A DNA stretch of 64,000 bases, taken from Marisediminicola antarctica (GTDB lineage: Bacteria > Actinomycetota > Actinomycetes > Actinomycetales > Microbacteriaceae). Shown here one piece after another: positions 25,936 to 34,433 of the stretch. Made by a program: the position numbers and the translations under genes. The stretch's first letter is position 1. Each line of letters opens with the position of its first letter. The notes below the pieces were generated by a model. The model saw only the letters and a program-made list of their open reading frames with translations. It made no database searches and was not told where the DNA came from. The stretch is taken from positions 2,976,001-3,040,000 of the forward strand of contig NZ_CP017146.1 of NCBI RefSeq assembly GCF_009930795.1, in the 5' to 3' direction.

Positions 25936-26631
25936 TCAGTAGAAGGCACGCACGTGGGCCGCATATCCGCCGGGCGTGCGCCCCGTGGTACGAGCCGACG
26001 TCTGCACCCAGCACTCGGTGTTCGACAGGATCGCGGCACCCAGCCGGCGGAGGTTCTCGACGAGCGCCACGTCCTCGTGCTCCGGGTAGGGCGGGAATCC
26101 GCCCGCCTCGAGGTAGGCATCCGCCCGCACCCCGAGGTTGGCGCCGTGCACCCGCGTGGTCTCCGGCGCCGCGGCGTGACGTCGCTGCCAATCGCTGTAC
26201 TTCGACGGCGAGAGGTCGCGCGGATCGGGCCGGATCGCGCCGAGCATGACCACCGCGCCCGCCCTGGCAGCCTCGAGGTGATGTGAGATCCACTCCTCCG
26301 GCACCGTCGAGTCTGCGTCTGTATTCGCGAGCCAGAGCCGGGAGGCCGGGGCCTGCGCCTCGTCGATCACGTGTCTGACCCCGTGTTCACGCGCGGCGCC
26401 GACGTTGCGAAAATCGACCTCGAGCGCCTCCACCCCCGGCCAGCGGGTGGCGATTGCCGCAGACCCGTCCGTGCAGGCGTCGAGCACCACAACTACTCGC
26501 AGTCTCAGCAGCGGGTGCCTCAATCGCCCCACCGCCGTGTCAACCGCGGCGAGGCAGGCGGAAAGATGCTGGTCCTCGTTGTTCACCGGGACCACGACGG
26601 CGAACTCGTCGAGGGGCTCCTCCGGGTTCAC
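25936..26631 (-). CDS. Glycosyltransferase family 2 protein
   Basis: The 231-residue GT-A enzyme reads FAVVVPVNNEDQHLSACLAAVD at the nucleotide-sugar site, VVVVLDACTDGSA, and LANTDADSTVPEEWI (DxD metal-binding). GANLGVRADAYLEAGGFPPYPEHEDVAL is the acceptor-side ED motif region. It lacks membrane segments. The GTG start overlaps the stop of the PIG-L/methyltransferase gene (GTGA), making it the third cistron of the operon. It would add a sugar to the product; donor and acceptor are unknown. Confidence 0.9.
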   Translation of the reverse strand: MNPEEPLDEFAVVVPVNNEDQHLSACLAAVDTAVGRLRHPLLRLRVVVVLDACTDGSAAIATRWPGVEALEVDFRNVGAAREHGVRHVIDEAQAPASRLWLANTDADSTVPEEWISHHLEAARAGAVVMLGAIRPDPRDLSPSKYSDWQRRHAAAPETTRVHGANLGVRADAYLEAGGFPPYPEHEDVALVENLRRLGAAILSNTECWVQTSARTTGRTPGGYAAHVRAFY

Positions 26632-27995
26632 GCGTCGTGGCCGAGCAACCCGGTCTCCCGTGCCACGGAGCGCGCGGGAGGGCGAACGAGCACATCGAGA
26701 AGGAAGTCCTCTTCGCGGTGTTCGGAGAGCACCTCGAAGGCCGGATGCGCCCGAAGGGCCGCGTGCACCTCATCGCCCGTCTCCGGGTAGCCCTCCACCG
26801 GATGCCGCCAGTGGCAGGCGACAAGCACCCCGTCGTCAGTGAGCGACGCCTCGATATGTTCGAGCACGAGCTGCAGGTCTTCGGGGCTCCAGTAGTAGGC
26901 GACCTCGGAGAGCACCACAAGGTCGAAGGTGCCCTCGGGCCATTCGAGCGGGGTATCGGCCCGCACCACCGTGACATGCGCCTGCTCGATGAGCCGCTTG
27001 CGGGCGAGGCTGAGCGGCTGCTCGGCGATGTCGGTCGCGATGATCTCGGCGCAGCGTCCGGCGAGTTCGGCGGTGAGCACGCCGATCGAGCATCCGACCT
27101 CGAGGGCCGACGCGAACAACGGTCGGGGCAAGGATGCGACGGTGAGCGCGCGCTTGCGGATCTCGTACCAGCGAGTCTCGAATCCCCAGGGGTCCTCGCT
27201 GCCGGAGTAGAAGCTGTCGAAGAACTCCCGCGTGAGTGTGCGGCTCCCGACGGGTGTGATGAAGACCTCGAACGGTCGGCTGAAGTACTCGTGGAATTGC
27301 TCGCTCAGCAGCCGTTCGTCTCCCGCCGCGTCGGAGAGCGGCGCGTTCTGGCTCTCGTGGGCGGAGATCGCCATGTCCTTGGCGCTGCGTTCGTCACGCT
27401 CGAGCGCGAGCGTGACGAAGCGGCTCCACGGCACGTCGTCGTCGCCCGGCTGTGCCCAGTGCCACATCCAGACCGGGTACTCGAGCAGTTGGGCGCCTCG
27501 AGCGCGCGCGACTCGCGCCGCTACAGCCCCGGCGGCCTCGTGGTCGCCGTGCCGGTCCTGGCGCCATGGTGCGACGACGAGGGTCCCCTCGGAGAACTGG
27601 AGCGACTCCAGGTGGGCGGTCAGCTCGCTCGCGTGCTCTGCCAGCGCACCGTCGGGGAGGTCGAGAAAGTCGACCGTGGCGAGCGGGGCGACCATCTGCA
27701 CCGCCTTGAGCACCTCGCTGCGCCGCAGGAGGACGATCTCCTCGGGCGAGGTTGTCGGCGACGCGGGGTGTGACGCCTCACCGTTGGTCGCGACGACGAG
27801 GTGCACCGGTACACCGAGATGCGTCGCGTGCGCCATCAGGCCGCCCGCACCGAGCGACTCATCGTCGGGATGTGCCGATACGACGACGAGTCTCCGGAAG
27901 TCCGACAGGGTGAGCGCTGGCACCTCCTGCCATCTGGGGGCTGTCAGCCACTCGTCCTCAGGTGTTCCCTTCTGACGATGATCGAATTTCACCAT
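26628..27995 (-). CDS. Fusion of PIG-L deacetylase and SAM-dependent methyltransferase
   Basis: The 455-residue protein has an N-terminal LmbE/PIG-L domain (residues about 35-240) with the zinc motif VVSAHPDDESLGAGGLM and RQDRHGDHEAAG. A class I methyltransferase domain follows (about 270-430): SALEVGCSIGVLTAEL (SAM-binding motif I), IIATDIAEQPLSLARKRL and FDLVVLSEVAYYW. ATG 27995 has AAAGG 7 nt upstream and overlaps the acyl-CoA dehydrogenase stop by 7 nt. The methyltransferase half resembles NodS-type enzymes acting on N-deacetylated sugars, so deacetylation followed by N-methylation is plausible but unproven. Confidence 0.92.
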   Translation of the reverse strand: MVKFDHRQKGTPEDEWLTAPRWQEVPALTLSDFRRLVVVSAHPDDESLGAGGLMAHATHLGVPVHLVVATNGEASHPASPTTSPEEIVLLRRSEVLKAVQMVAPLATVDFLDLPDGALAEHASELTAHLESLQFSEGTLVVAPWRQDRHGDHEAAGAVAARVARARGAQLLEYPVWMWHWAQPGDDDVPWSRFVTLALERDERSAKDMAISAHESQNAPLSDAAGDERLLSEQFHEYFSRPFEVFITPVGSRTLTREFFDSFYSGSEDPWGFETRWYEIRKRALTVASLPRPLFASALEVGCSIGVLTAELAGRCAEIIATDIAEQPLSLARKRLIEQAHVTVVRADTPLEWPEGTFDLVVLSEVAYYWSPEDLQLVLEHIEASLTDDGVLVACHWRHPVEGYPETGDEVHAALRAHPAFEVLSEHREEDFLLDVLVRPPARSVARETGLLGHDA

Positions 27996-29053
27996 GGTCG
28001 TGCCTTTCTCGTGAGCAGCGCGCGGCCGAGTTCTGCCTCGTCCCGCTCGGCGTGGTCCTGACGAAGGTACAACTCCAGGTCGGCGACGCGGCCGGCGTGA
28101 CGGGCGTCGAGGGCGAGCGGTGCTGGCCCCATCGCATGCGCGCACCGTCGGATGATCTCCTCCGCCGAACGGGCGACCATCGAGCGGGTGCGCCCGGCGA
28201 GAATCCGCGTCTCGCCGCGGTCCGGTTGGCCCTGATCGACAATCGCGGCCGCGGCAGACAGCGCGATGCGACCGATCTCGACCTGCACGTCTGTCGCTCC
28301 GAGGTGCATGAGCGCGATCTGGTCGGGATCCCGAGCGCGCACGCCCTCGTCGAGGGCACGGGCGATTCCGATCGAGGCTCCCCACCAGACGGCCGCGACG
28401 CCGATCCCTCCCCACGCGAAGCCCGGTCGGGAGAGATACCACCCGTCGTCCCCGATCGGCACTGCGGGGACCGAGTCCAATTCGATCGGTCCGCTCTCGA
28501 CGCCCGGCAGACCTCGGGCGGACCACTCGCCGTGCCTCAGCCGCACCCCATCGTTCCCGAGGTCGATTGCGAACAGCCGCCGGCCGCCCGGGGTGTGGGC
28601 GGTGACGAGCGCGTGCGACAGCCGCCCCGCGAGCGAACACCACGGTTTGACCCCGTCGAGCACCCACGACCCGCCACGGCCCGTCGCGGTGACCCGCAGA
28701 CCGGCTCCCTCGGCCGCGAACACGCCCCATGCGCTGCCCCCGTGCGCACCGACGGCGCCGAGGTCGGCGGCGACCGGCAACTGTCCGAGGATCGCGAGGG
28801 CGTCGAGGTGCGGCTCGACGACGCGCGCGACCGACACATCGGCGGCCGCGATCGTCGCGAGGGTCGACCACAACGCCGCGGTCTCTCCGACTCCGGGAAG
28901 CGGCGCAGACGACCCGAGTTCGACGGCGAGGTCGATCGCTGTGGCGATGCTGCCGCCAGCGGCCAGCACCCGCGCGTGTACGGCGTCGAGCTCGTTCTCG
29001 AGGGCATCCTGTCTGCGCTCAAGCTGGACGGCTGCGTGGCGGGGGTGAACCAT
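27989..29053 (-). CDS. Acyl-CoA dehydrogenase-like protein
   Basis: The 354-residue product has the helical N-domain, a beta-domain with ATGRGGSWVLDGVKPWCSLAGRLSHALVTA (split by family landmarks; the VLDGxKxW block is typical) and a C-terminal helical bundle, LHLGATDVQVEIGRIALSAAAA-like MHLGATDVQVEIGRI and RTRSMVARSAEEIIRRCAHAMG. The usual catalytic Glu could not be assigned with confidence, so it may be a flavin oxidase/monooxygenase variant rather than a fatty-acyl-CoA enzyme. TAGATT ends 6 nt before ATG (leaderless). First gene of a three-cistron operon. Confidence 0.85.
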   Translation of the reverse strand: MVHPRHAAVQLERRQDALENELDAVHARVLAAGGSIATAIDLAVELGSSAPLPGVGETAALWSTLATIAAADVSVARVVEPHLDALAILGQLPVAADLGAVGAHGGSAWGVFAAEGAGLRVTATGRGGSWVLDGVKPWCSLAGRLSHALVTAHTPGGRRLFAIDLGNDGVRLRHGEWSARGLPGVESGPIELDSVPAVPIGDDGWYLSRPGFAWGGIGVAAVWWGASIGIARALDEGVRARDPDQIALMHLGATDVQVEIGRIALSAAAAIVDQGQPDRGETRILAGRTRSMVARSAEEIIRRCAHAMGPAPLALDARHAGRVADLELYLRQDHAERDEAELGRALLTRKARPW

Positions 29054-29105
29054 GCACCAAATCTAAACTGGCACGCCGCAAAACTCTGCCACGAGATGCA
29101 GCAGG

Positions 29106-30083
29106 TCAGGCGATCGGGATGACCAGGCAGGTGCTGCTTGCCGTCGCAATGAGCTTTCCCTGTGCATCCACGACGGTCCCTTCGGCGAACGCGACGCGGC
29201 GCCCGGGTTTGGTGACCGTGCCCACGGCGGTAAGACGCCCGGTGTCGGCGCGAACCGGACGCAGGTAGCTCACCTTGATCTCAATCGAGGTGTAACCCTG
29301 GTCGGCAGGGAGCGTGGTCTGCACCGCGCATCCGATCGCCGAATCGAGCAGCGTGCAGACGAGCCCGCCGTGCACGGTGCCGATCGGGTTGTAGTGCGAC
29401 TCGTCGGGCAGGCACTCGAAGGTCGTCGTGCCCGCACCTGCGGCGACGGGCGCCATGCGCATGAGCGCGGCCATCGGCGGGGGCGGCACAGTGCCATCGA
29501 TCATGGCCCGGATGTACTCGAGCCCGCTCATCGATTGCGCCGCGCGCGTGCCGATTGTAGGGTCGGCCCACTCGACCACCCGCGAGCGCGCCGGGGCGGC
29601 GAGAAGGGCCACCTGAACGCTGCCGCCCTTGGTGGCCTGTCGACCGATCTCAGCGAAGCCGATTCTCGTGTGGAACGCGAGGGACCGGGGGTTCGGCGGT
29701 TCGACATTGACCTCGCAGGTGACCTCGGAACGGCCCGCGGCGCGCGCGAGCCAGAAGGCGTGGTCATAGAGCAGCCGGCCGAGTCGCTGGCCGCGGCGGT
29801 CCTCATCGACCACGATGCGATCGACGTAGAACGAGTCTCCGCCGCGCTGCTCAAAGAAGCGGTAGTTCTCGCTTGCGTAGTCGCTGCCGGGGTCGAATCC
29901 GATCAGGAATCCGTGCAGTTGCTGGGTCTGGTCGTCGACGACACCGAACGAGTGGTCGCTCAGGGCGATCAGCGCTGCGAGCTCATCCGCCGTCGTGAAC
30001 GGCACGGCCGGCACCGCCGCATTGTTAAACTCCGCCACTCGGGGAAGGTCGTCGGTGAGCAGGTCGCGAATGATTAGAGGCAC
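29106..30083 (-). CDS. GNAT acetyltransferase / hotdog thioesterase fusion
   Basis: The 325-residue protein joins two enzymes. Residues 1-160 are a GNAT domain with FYVDRIVVDEDRRGQRLGRLLYDHAF (motif A, Q-R-L-G). Residues about 185-325 are a PaaI-type hotdog thioesterase domain: ESHYNPIGTVHGGLVCTLLDSAIGCAVQ (HGG and catalytic-helix region) and YTSIEIKVSYLRPV. A GTG start with TAGGGT ending 6 nt upstream suggests leaderless expression. The fusion implies linked use of acyl-CoA or release of acyl groups; substrate unknown. Confidence 0.88.
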   Translation of the reverse strand: MPLIIRDLLTDDLPRVAEFNNAAVPAVPFTTADELAALIALSDHSFGVVDDQTQQLHGFLIGFDPGSDYASENYRFFEQRGGDSFYVDRIVVDEDRRGQRLGRLLYDHAFWLARAAGRSEVTCEVNVEPPNPRSLAFHTRIGFAEIGRQATKGGSVQVALLAAPARSRVVEWADPTIGTRAAQSMSGLEYIRAMIDGTVPPPPMAALMRMAPVAAGAGTTTFECLPDESHYNPIGTVHGGLVCTLLDSAIGCAVQTTLPADQGYTSIEIKVSYLRPVRADTGRLTAVGTVTKPGRRVAFAEGTVVDAQGKLIATASSTCLVIPIA

Positions 30084-30092
30084 ATAACGACC

Positions 30093-30290
30093 CTATCGGC
30101 GCGGGCTTCCCTCGGCGGGAATGATGATCCAGAGCAGCGCGTAGACCACCCACATGGGGCCCGGAAACAGGCTCAGCACGATCCAGAGGATGCGCACGGT
30201 GGTGACGTTCCAGCCGAACGCTTTCGCGAGTGCAGCACAGACGCCGGCCAGGACCCGGCCGGACGTGGGACGTTGGAGAGTAGTAGCCAT
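30093..30290 (-). CDS. PspC domain-containing small membrane protein
   Basis: The 65-residue protein is a single PspC domain: LQRPTSGRVLAGVCAALAKAFGWNVTTVRILWIVLS then a membrane helix PGPMWVVYALLWIIIP. It lacks the N-terminal toast-rack extensions of larger PspC proteins. ATG 30290 is preceded by a G-rich AGGGTGGGGGA. PspC proteins sense envelope stress in other bacteria; no PspA is nearby. Confidence 0.9.
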   Translation of the reverse strand: MATTLQRPTSGRVLAGVCAALAKAFGWNVTTVRILWIVLSLFPGPMWVVYALLWIIIPAEGSPRR

Positions 30291-30355
30291 TCCCCCACCC
30301 TGCCTCACTCGGTGCTCGAGCTGTAATGGGTTAACCCGCCGAACGACCAGTGGTA

Positions 30356-30919
30356 TTAGAAGCCGAAGTCGCCGAACCCGCCGCCGTCGCCGAAACCGCC
30401 GTCGTCGCCGCCGAAGTCGCCACCGGTATCGCCGCCGGCGTCACCGGACTCCGCGGCGGTGGCCTCGCCTCCGACATCCATCGGCAGGAACGCGCTCACG
30501 AGCGCCGAGCCGATGACGTATCCGGCAACGGTGCCGAGCAGGGAGCTGCCGACCATGCCGCCGAAGCTCATCCCTCCCTCACCCGCACCGCCGAAGGTGC
30601 GGGTCAGGGTACCCGGCTGCTGCATCTCGGTGCGCGTCGCCGCCTTCGCGAGCGTGGCCGGTGCGGCATCCGCTGGGCGCTCGCTGGGGTTGGGGTTCTC
30701 GTTCAGCCGCGAGAAGAGCAGGTCACGCTGCTCGTTGGTCAGTCTTCCGAAGGCCTCGGTGTGGACCTGTTCGATCGTCTCGGGCGGGGCGGTGCGAAGG
30801 AGATACTCGTAGCGTTCCACGGCGATCTCGTCGTCGGTGCGCTGAGGGGCGCCCCGCGGGGGCGTGCGTCGCTCCGGTTCCGGCAGCTCGCGGCCGAGGA
30901 TGCGGTCGAGGAATCCCAT
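30356..30919 (-). CDS. Hypothetical protein with Gly/Asp/Phe-rich tail
   Basis: The 187-residue product begins MGFLDRILGRELPEPERR. A short helical domain (residues 28-72: DEIAVERYEYLLRTAPPET, QVHTEAFGRLTNEQRDLLF) is followed by a hydrophobic GMVGSSLLGTVAGYVIGSALVSAF segment and a C-terminus rich in GGDFGGDDGG. It resembles small actinobacterial proteins with a glycine-rich disordered tail. Function unknown. GAAAGAGAG upstream serves as ribosome site. Confidence 0.75.
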   Translation of the reverse strand: MGFLDRILGRELPEPERRTPPRGAPQRTDDEIAVERYEYLLRTAPPETIEQVHTEAFGRLTNEQRDLLFSRLNENPNPSERPADAAPATLAKAATRTEMQQPGTLTRTFGGAGEGGMSFGGMVGSSLLGTVAGYVIGSALVSAFLPMDVGGEATAAESGDAGGDTGGDFGGDDGGFGDGGGFGDFGF

Positions 30920-30983
30920 GTCATGCTCTCTTTCACAAAGTGGTGGACAACGATCGCAGGGCAGGCTGGTGGCGTGCTGGGGG

Positions 30984-31277
30984 TCAGGAATCGTCGCCGT
31001 CCGGGTACCACACGGGCGGCGCCAACTCGAGGAACTTGTCGAGCACCTGCGCGGTGGTGAACGGTCCCTCGCCGTCGGAGCGGAGTTGAGGCTCGTCGAA
31101 CTCGATCCACCACCACTGCCCGCCTCCGGCGGCGCCCCAGACGCCGGCGAGCGCGGAACCCCCCGATCGAAAGACGATTCCGCTGGGTTCGGACGGCCAC
31201 GGCGACCGCTCCGTCTCGGATGCGTCGCGGACGAATACCTGTGCGCCGATTCCGATGGCGCTCGCGCTTGTCGACAT
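30984..31277 (-). CDS. Hypothetical small protein
   Basis: From ATG 31277 the 97-residue soluble product reads MSTSASAIGIGAQVFVRDAS, then a compact beta-rich domain with WGAAGGGQWWWIEFDEPQL and LAPPVWYPDGDDS. The upstream in-frame extension to 31352 overlaps the divergent promoter region and looks non-coding. GGGGA abuts the ATG. No family recognised. Confidence 0.6.
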   Translation of the reverse strand: MSTSASAIGIGAQVFVRDASETERSPWPSEPSGIVFRSGGSALAGVWGAAGGGQWWWIEFDEPQLRSDGEGPFTTAQVLDKFLELAPPVWYPDGDDS

Positions 31278-31360
31278 TCCCCAAGTCAAGCACGCCGGGA
31301 GTCGGCTGGGCGTTTGCCGTGGTTGCCGCCCCGCCGCGGTGCCCCGCGACAAGATGGAGC

Positions 31361-32362
31361 ATGAGTCCGACTAAGCGCGCGTCCAAAGCAGTCACGTTCA
31401 GCAGCCACGGAGGCGTCGACGTTCTCGAACTGGTCGAATCTCCGCCGCCGGCACCGGGGCCAGGCGAGGTTGTCGTCGAGGTACTCGCCGCCGGGATCAA
31501 CCACATCGAGGCCTACGTGCGGCAGGGGCTGTTCGCCGACGATGTGCCCGTCGCCTTCCCCCAGCATCAGGGAACCGACTTCTCCGGCATCGTCACCGCG
31601 ATCGGCGAGGGGGTCACGTCATTCGCGAAGGGCTCCGAGGTGCTCGGTCACGCCGTGATGGCATCGCACGCGAACTACATCGTCGTTCCGCAGTCGAGCC
31701 TCGTCGCGAAGCCGGCGAGCCTCTCCTGGGAGGTTGCGGGAAGCCTGTTCCTCGCGGGGCTCGCCGCGAACGACGCCGTCGAGGCGGTGCGGGTGGCTCC
31801 CGGCGACATCGTCGTGATCTCGGCCGCCGCTGGCGGGGTCGGCAGCATGGAGGCGCATCTCGCAATGGCGAGGGGCGCGAAGGTCATCGGCACCTGCGGC
31901 GAGCGCAACTTCGACTACCTCCGACAGATCGGGGTCAAGCCGGTCGTCTATGGAGATGGGCTGGCCGACCGGATCCGCGAGATCGCCCGCGGCAACGTCA
32001 CCGCCTACCTCGACAACTTCGGCAAGGACAATCCCGCGGTCGCCCAGGAGCTCGAGGTGGCCCCGGCCCGGTTCCGTTCGAGCGAGAATCGCAGGGACAT
32101 CGAGGTGCAGGCGCTGAAGCCCACCGCCGAGCAGTCCGAGGCCCACACGCGGGTGCTCGCGAAGCTCGCCGGTCTCGCTGCCGATCGCACCCTCAACGTG
32201 CTGATCTCCGGGTTCTATCCGTTGGACCGGGTGCACGAAGCCTTCGAGGATCTCGAGCAGCGTCACGCCAGAGGGAAGATCGTGCTCGGCATGCGCCCCG
32301 TCGACAATTCGTTCCACGGCCTCGGCAACCGCAAGGTGCGCGACGAGCACGAACGCACCTGA
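31361..32362 (+). CDS. NADP-dependent zinc-less alcohol dehydrogenase / quinone oxidoreductase
   Basis: The 333-residue medium-chain dehydrogenase has the GroES-like N-domain (PGPGEVVVEVLAAGINHIEAYVRQG, QHQGTDFSGIVTAIGEGV) and Rossmann domain VVISAAAGGVGSMEAHLAMARGAKVIGTCG, where AAAGGVG is the quinone-reductase/leukotriene-hydroxydehydrogenase type NADP loop. The catalytic zinc Cys/His ligands are absent. ATG 31361 chosen by domain start; longer upstream frame overlaps the divergent gene. Confidence 0.9.
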   Translation: MSPTKRASKAVTFSSHGGVDVLELVESPPPAPGPGEVVVEVLAAGINHIEAYVRQGLFADDVPVAFPQHQGTDFSGIVTAIGEGVTSFAKGSEVLGHAVMASHANYIVVPQSSLVAKPASLSWEVAGSLFLAGLAANDAVEAVRVAPGDIVVISAAAGGVGSMEAHLAMARGAKVIGTCGERNFDYLRQIGVKPVVYGDGLADRIREIARGNVTAYLDNFGKDNPAVAQELEVAPARFRSSENRRDIEVQALKPTAEQSEAHTRVLAKLAGLAADRTLNVLISGFYPLDRVHEAFEDLEQRHARGKIVLGMRPVDNSFHGLGNRKVRDEHERT

Positions 32363-32384
32363 CCCGCGGCGGCCAGCGGCGGCC

Positions 32385-33233
32385 TCAGCCGTCGGTCGCG
32401 TCGTCGGTGACGAAGTCGATGAGTTGTTCGACCCGACCGAGCAGAACCGGTTCGAGGTCGGCGAAGGTCGAGACTCTTCCCAGGATCCGCTGCCAAGCAC
32501 GGGCGATGTCCGCCTGTTCCTCGTGTGGCCATCCGAGGGCCTCGCAGATACCGTGCTTCCACTCGACTGACCGGGCAATCTCCGGCCACGCGGCGAGGCC
32601 GACCCTGGCCGGTTTCACCGCCTGCCAGATGTCCACGAACGGATGCCCGACGACGAGCACGTGGGATCCGTGAGGGCCGCGCGCCACGGCATCCGCGATT
32701 CTGCTCTCCTTCGAGCCGGGAACGAGGTGGTCGACGAGCACGCCGATGCGGCGGTCGGCACGCGGCGAGAAGCTCGCGACGATGGCCTCGAGGTCGTCGA
32801 CGCCCTCGAGGTACTCCACGACGACACCCTCGACACGGAGGTCGTGCCCCCACACCTTCTCGACGAGTTCGGCATCGTGCCGGCCCTCCACAAAAATGCG
32901 GCTTGCTCGGGCCACCCTGGCCGTGACGTCGGCGACCGCGAATGAGCCGGATGCCGAGCGCGCGGTTCCGGTCGGTGCACGGCTCGGCAACGTCAGCTGC
33001 ACCGGTTCGCCCTCGAGCAGGAATCCCGGGCCGAGCGGGAATACCCGCACGGCGCCACGGTAGTCCTCGAGGTGCACGAGGCGCCCCTCGATCCGGAGGA
33101 CGGCGCCGCAGAATCCCGTGGCGCTCTCCTCGATGACGAGGTCGCGCACGGCCTCGACCGCGCGAGCGGCCTGTCGGGGCGTGCGCTTCGCGTAGCCCGC
33201 CAGCACGTCGTTGCTATACCTGTCGTCGCTCAT
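32385..33233 (-). CDS. DUF3097 domain-containing protein
   Basis: The 282-residue protein matches the actinobacterial DUF3097 family: SNDVLAGYAKRTPRQ, FCGAVLRIEGRLVHLEDYRG, ASRIFVEGRHDAELVEKVWG (a Toprim-like EGxxD block), IGVLVDHLVPGSKESRIAD and HVLVVGHPFVDIWQAVKP. The EGRHDAEL and D-H-L-V blocks resemble Toprim nucleases such as RNase M5, suggesting nucleic-acid processing, but this is inference. Confidence 0.9.
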   Translation of the reverse strand: MSDDRYSNDVLAGYAKRTPRQAARAVEAVRDLVIEESATGFCGAVLRIEGRLVHLEDYRGAVRVFPLGPGFLLEGEPVQLTLPSRAPTGTARSASGSFAVADVTARVARASRIFVEGRHDAELVEKVWGHDLRVEGVVVEYLEGVDDLEAIVASFSPRADRRIGVLVDHLVPGSKESRIADAVARGPHGSHVLVVGHPFVDIWQAVKPARVGLAAWPEIARSVEWKHGICEALGWPHEEQADIARAWQRILGRVSTFADLEPVLLGRVEQLIDFVTDDATDG

Positions 33234-33329
33234 TTAGTGAGGTTAATAGCGACTTTGGCTCATAGCGAGCAGACACCCCGTGTGTCAATCCTTTGGGCCG
33301 ATGCAAGGGTTTGGCGACTTAGCGGTTAG

Positions 33330-33463
33330 TGTTGGTTTTGAAGTTGAAGTGCATCGCACGTCGCAACGCTTTTCGGAGCGTCTCACAGAGAGAGCGGATG
33401 CGGGCTCCTCGGCGCGAGGCCCCGACGTTCGGGTCCCGCAAAGCACTCCAGGAGGAGCTTGCA
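33330..33463 (+). promoter_or_regulatory. Long 5' leader of cspA
   Basis: About 130-160 nt of non-coding sequence precede cspA, with several inverted short repeats (for example GCAACGCTTTTCGGAGCGT region) and a strong AGGAGGAG ribosome site. Cold-shock genes in many bacteria use long structured leaders as temperature-responsive elements; that role is assumed here. Confidence 0.4.
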
Positions 33464-33667
33464 ATGACTACAGGTACTGTGAAATGGTTCAACGCTGAAA
33501 AGGGCTTCGGCTTCATCTCTCCCGACGACGGAAGCGCCGACGTGTTCGCGCACTTCTCCGCCATCGCGGGCAACGGCTACAAGTCGCTCGACGAGAACCA
33601 GAAGGTCGAGTTCGATGTCGCCCAGGGCCCCAAGGGTCTTCAGGCTGAGAACATCCGCGCTCTCTAA
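33464..33667 (+). CDS. cspA: Cold shock protein CspA family
   Basis: The 67-residue single cold-shock domain has RNP1 KGFGFI and RNP2 VFAHFS, starting [18 protein letters not shown]. It binds single-stranded RNA/DNA. ATG 33464 is preceded by AGGAGGAG. A strong terminator follows. Length and sequence are typical for actinobacterial CspA. Confidence 0.97.
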   Translation: MTTGTVKWFNAEKGFGFISPDDGSADVFAHFSAIAGNGYKSLDENQKVEFDVAQGPKGLQAENIRAL

Positions 33668-33699
33668 ATCTCACACTCGCGGCCTAGCTGCGATGTAAC

Positions 33700-33736
33700 A
33701 CGAAAGACCCGTTCCCTCGTGGGGCGGGTCTTTCGT
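33700..33736 (+). terminator. Intrinsic terminator of cspA
   Basis: ACGAAAGACCCG (33700-33711) pairs perfectly with CGGGTCTTTCGT (33725-33736) around a 13-nt loop. The stem's T-rich 3' half substitutes for a U-tract. It lies 33 nt downstream of the stop. Confidence 0.85.
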
Positions 33737-33931
33737 CGTTAACGAGCTGCTTTTGCGCTGTTCAGGCGCCGTTGTCGGCGAGGTTGTCGACGGTGGTCGG
33801 GGAGCCCGCCCCGAGAGAGGACGTGATCGAGTCGCCCGCGCGGACGTCCCCGCCAGTAGTCGGCGTCGCACGGGCCAGTCGTCACCGCGCACGGCATCCG
33901 CAGCACACGCCGCCAGAAGCGGCGCCGCCGA

Positions 33932-34105
33932 TCAGCCGTCGACGCGCTTGAGCAAGTGGTACGGAATCGCGACGCCGAGGGAGATGGTTGCGAGACCGCC
34001 GGTGAACATGATCCAGTTGAAGGTCGTGCCGTCCCAGGAGTAGCCCATCAGCACGATGCCGCCGACGAAAAGAGTGAATCCGATCACGAAGGCGACGATG
34101 TTCAT
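33932..34105 (-). CDS. Small two-helix membrane protein
   Basis: This 57-residue ORF reads MNIVAFVIGFTLFVGGIVLM, then GYSWDGTTFNWIMF and a second helix TGGLATISLGVAIPYHLLKRVDG. Two hydrophobic helices separated by a short polar loop and a basic C-terminus indicate an inner-membrane protein. An AGAGGACACC stretch precedes the ATG. The 170 bp between its stop and the cspA terminator show no gene with a start codon. Confidence 0.7.
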   Translation of the reverse strand: MNIVAFVIGFTLFVGGIVLMGYSWDGTTFNWIMFTGGLATISLGVAIPYHLLKRVDG

Positions 34106-34233
34106 TGGTGTCCTCTGTTGTTCGACTGGTGGTCGGTGCCGGTGTCCAGTTTAGCCGCTGCTCCGCAGTGCCGTGTCGCGTTGCGGTCGCGCTGGCGCTG
34201 GGCAAGGCAATCTGCGACGCGTACGGTGGAGGC

Positions 34234-34383
34234 ATGACAAGAACTGACGGCACGAGCGACGCGGATGCCGAGTTGCGCGACGCGATTCGGTCAATCGACG
34301 CGATCGGCGAGGGCGCCTCCGGGCATGAGGATCCGACGGAGGCAGCAGAGCGCAAGCGCGCGGAGCAGGCCGACAAGGAGTGA
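34234..34383 (+). CDS. Small acidic hypothetical protein
   Basis: The 49-residue product MTRTDGTSDADAELRDAIRS continues as a charged helix ending AAERKRAEQADKE. It is entirely hydrophilic and probably disordered or a single helix. GGAGG lies directly upstream of ATG 34234 (spacing about 2 nt), and TACGGT is 9 nt upstream. No family recognised. Confidence 0.55.
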   Translation: MTRTDGTSDADAELRDAIRSIDAIGEGASGHEDPTEAAERKRAEQADKE

Positions 34384-34433
34384 CGGCGAGGGGCATCCTG
34401 CTGCCATGACGTCACCGCGCTGAACTGACGCGA

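Noticed and set aside
33750-33930. Minus-strand frame of about 38 codons (ending 33762) rich in Gly/Thr/Ser/Asp
   Set aside because: Looks like a protein C-terminus but has no start codon and is preceded by a stop; evidence is too weak for a gene or pseudogene call.
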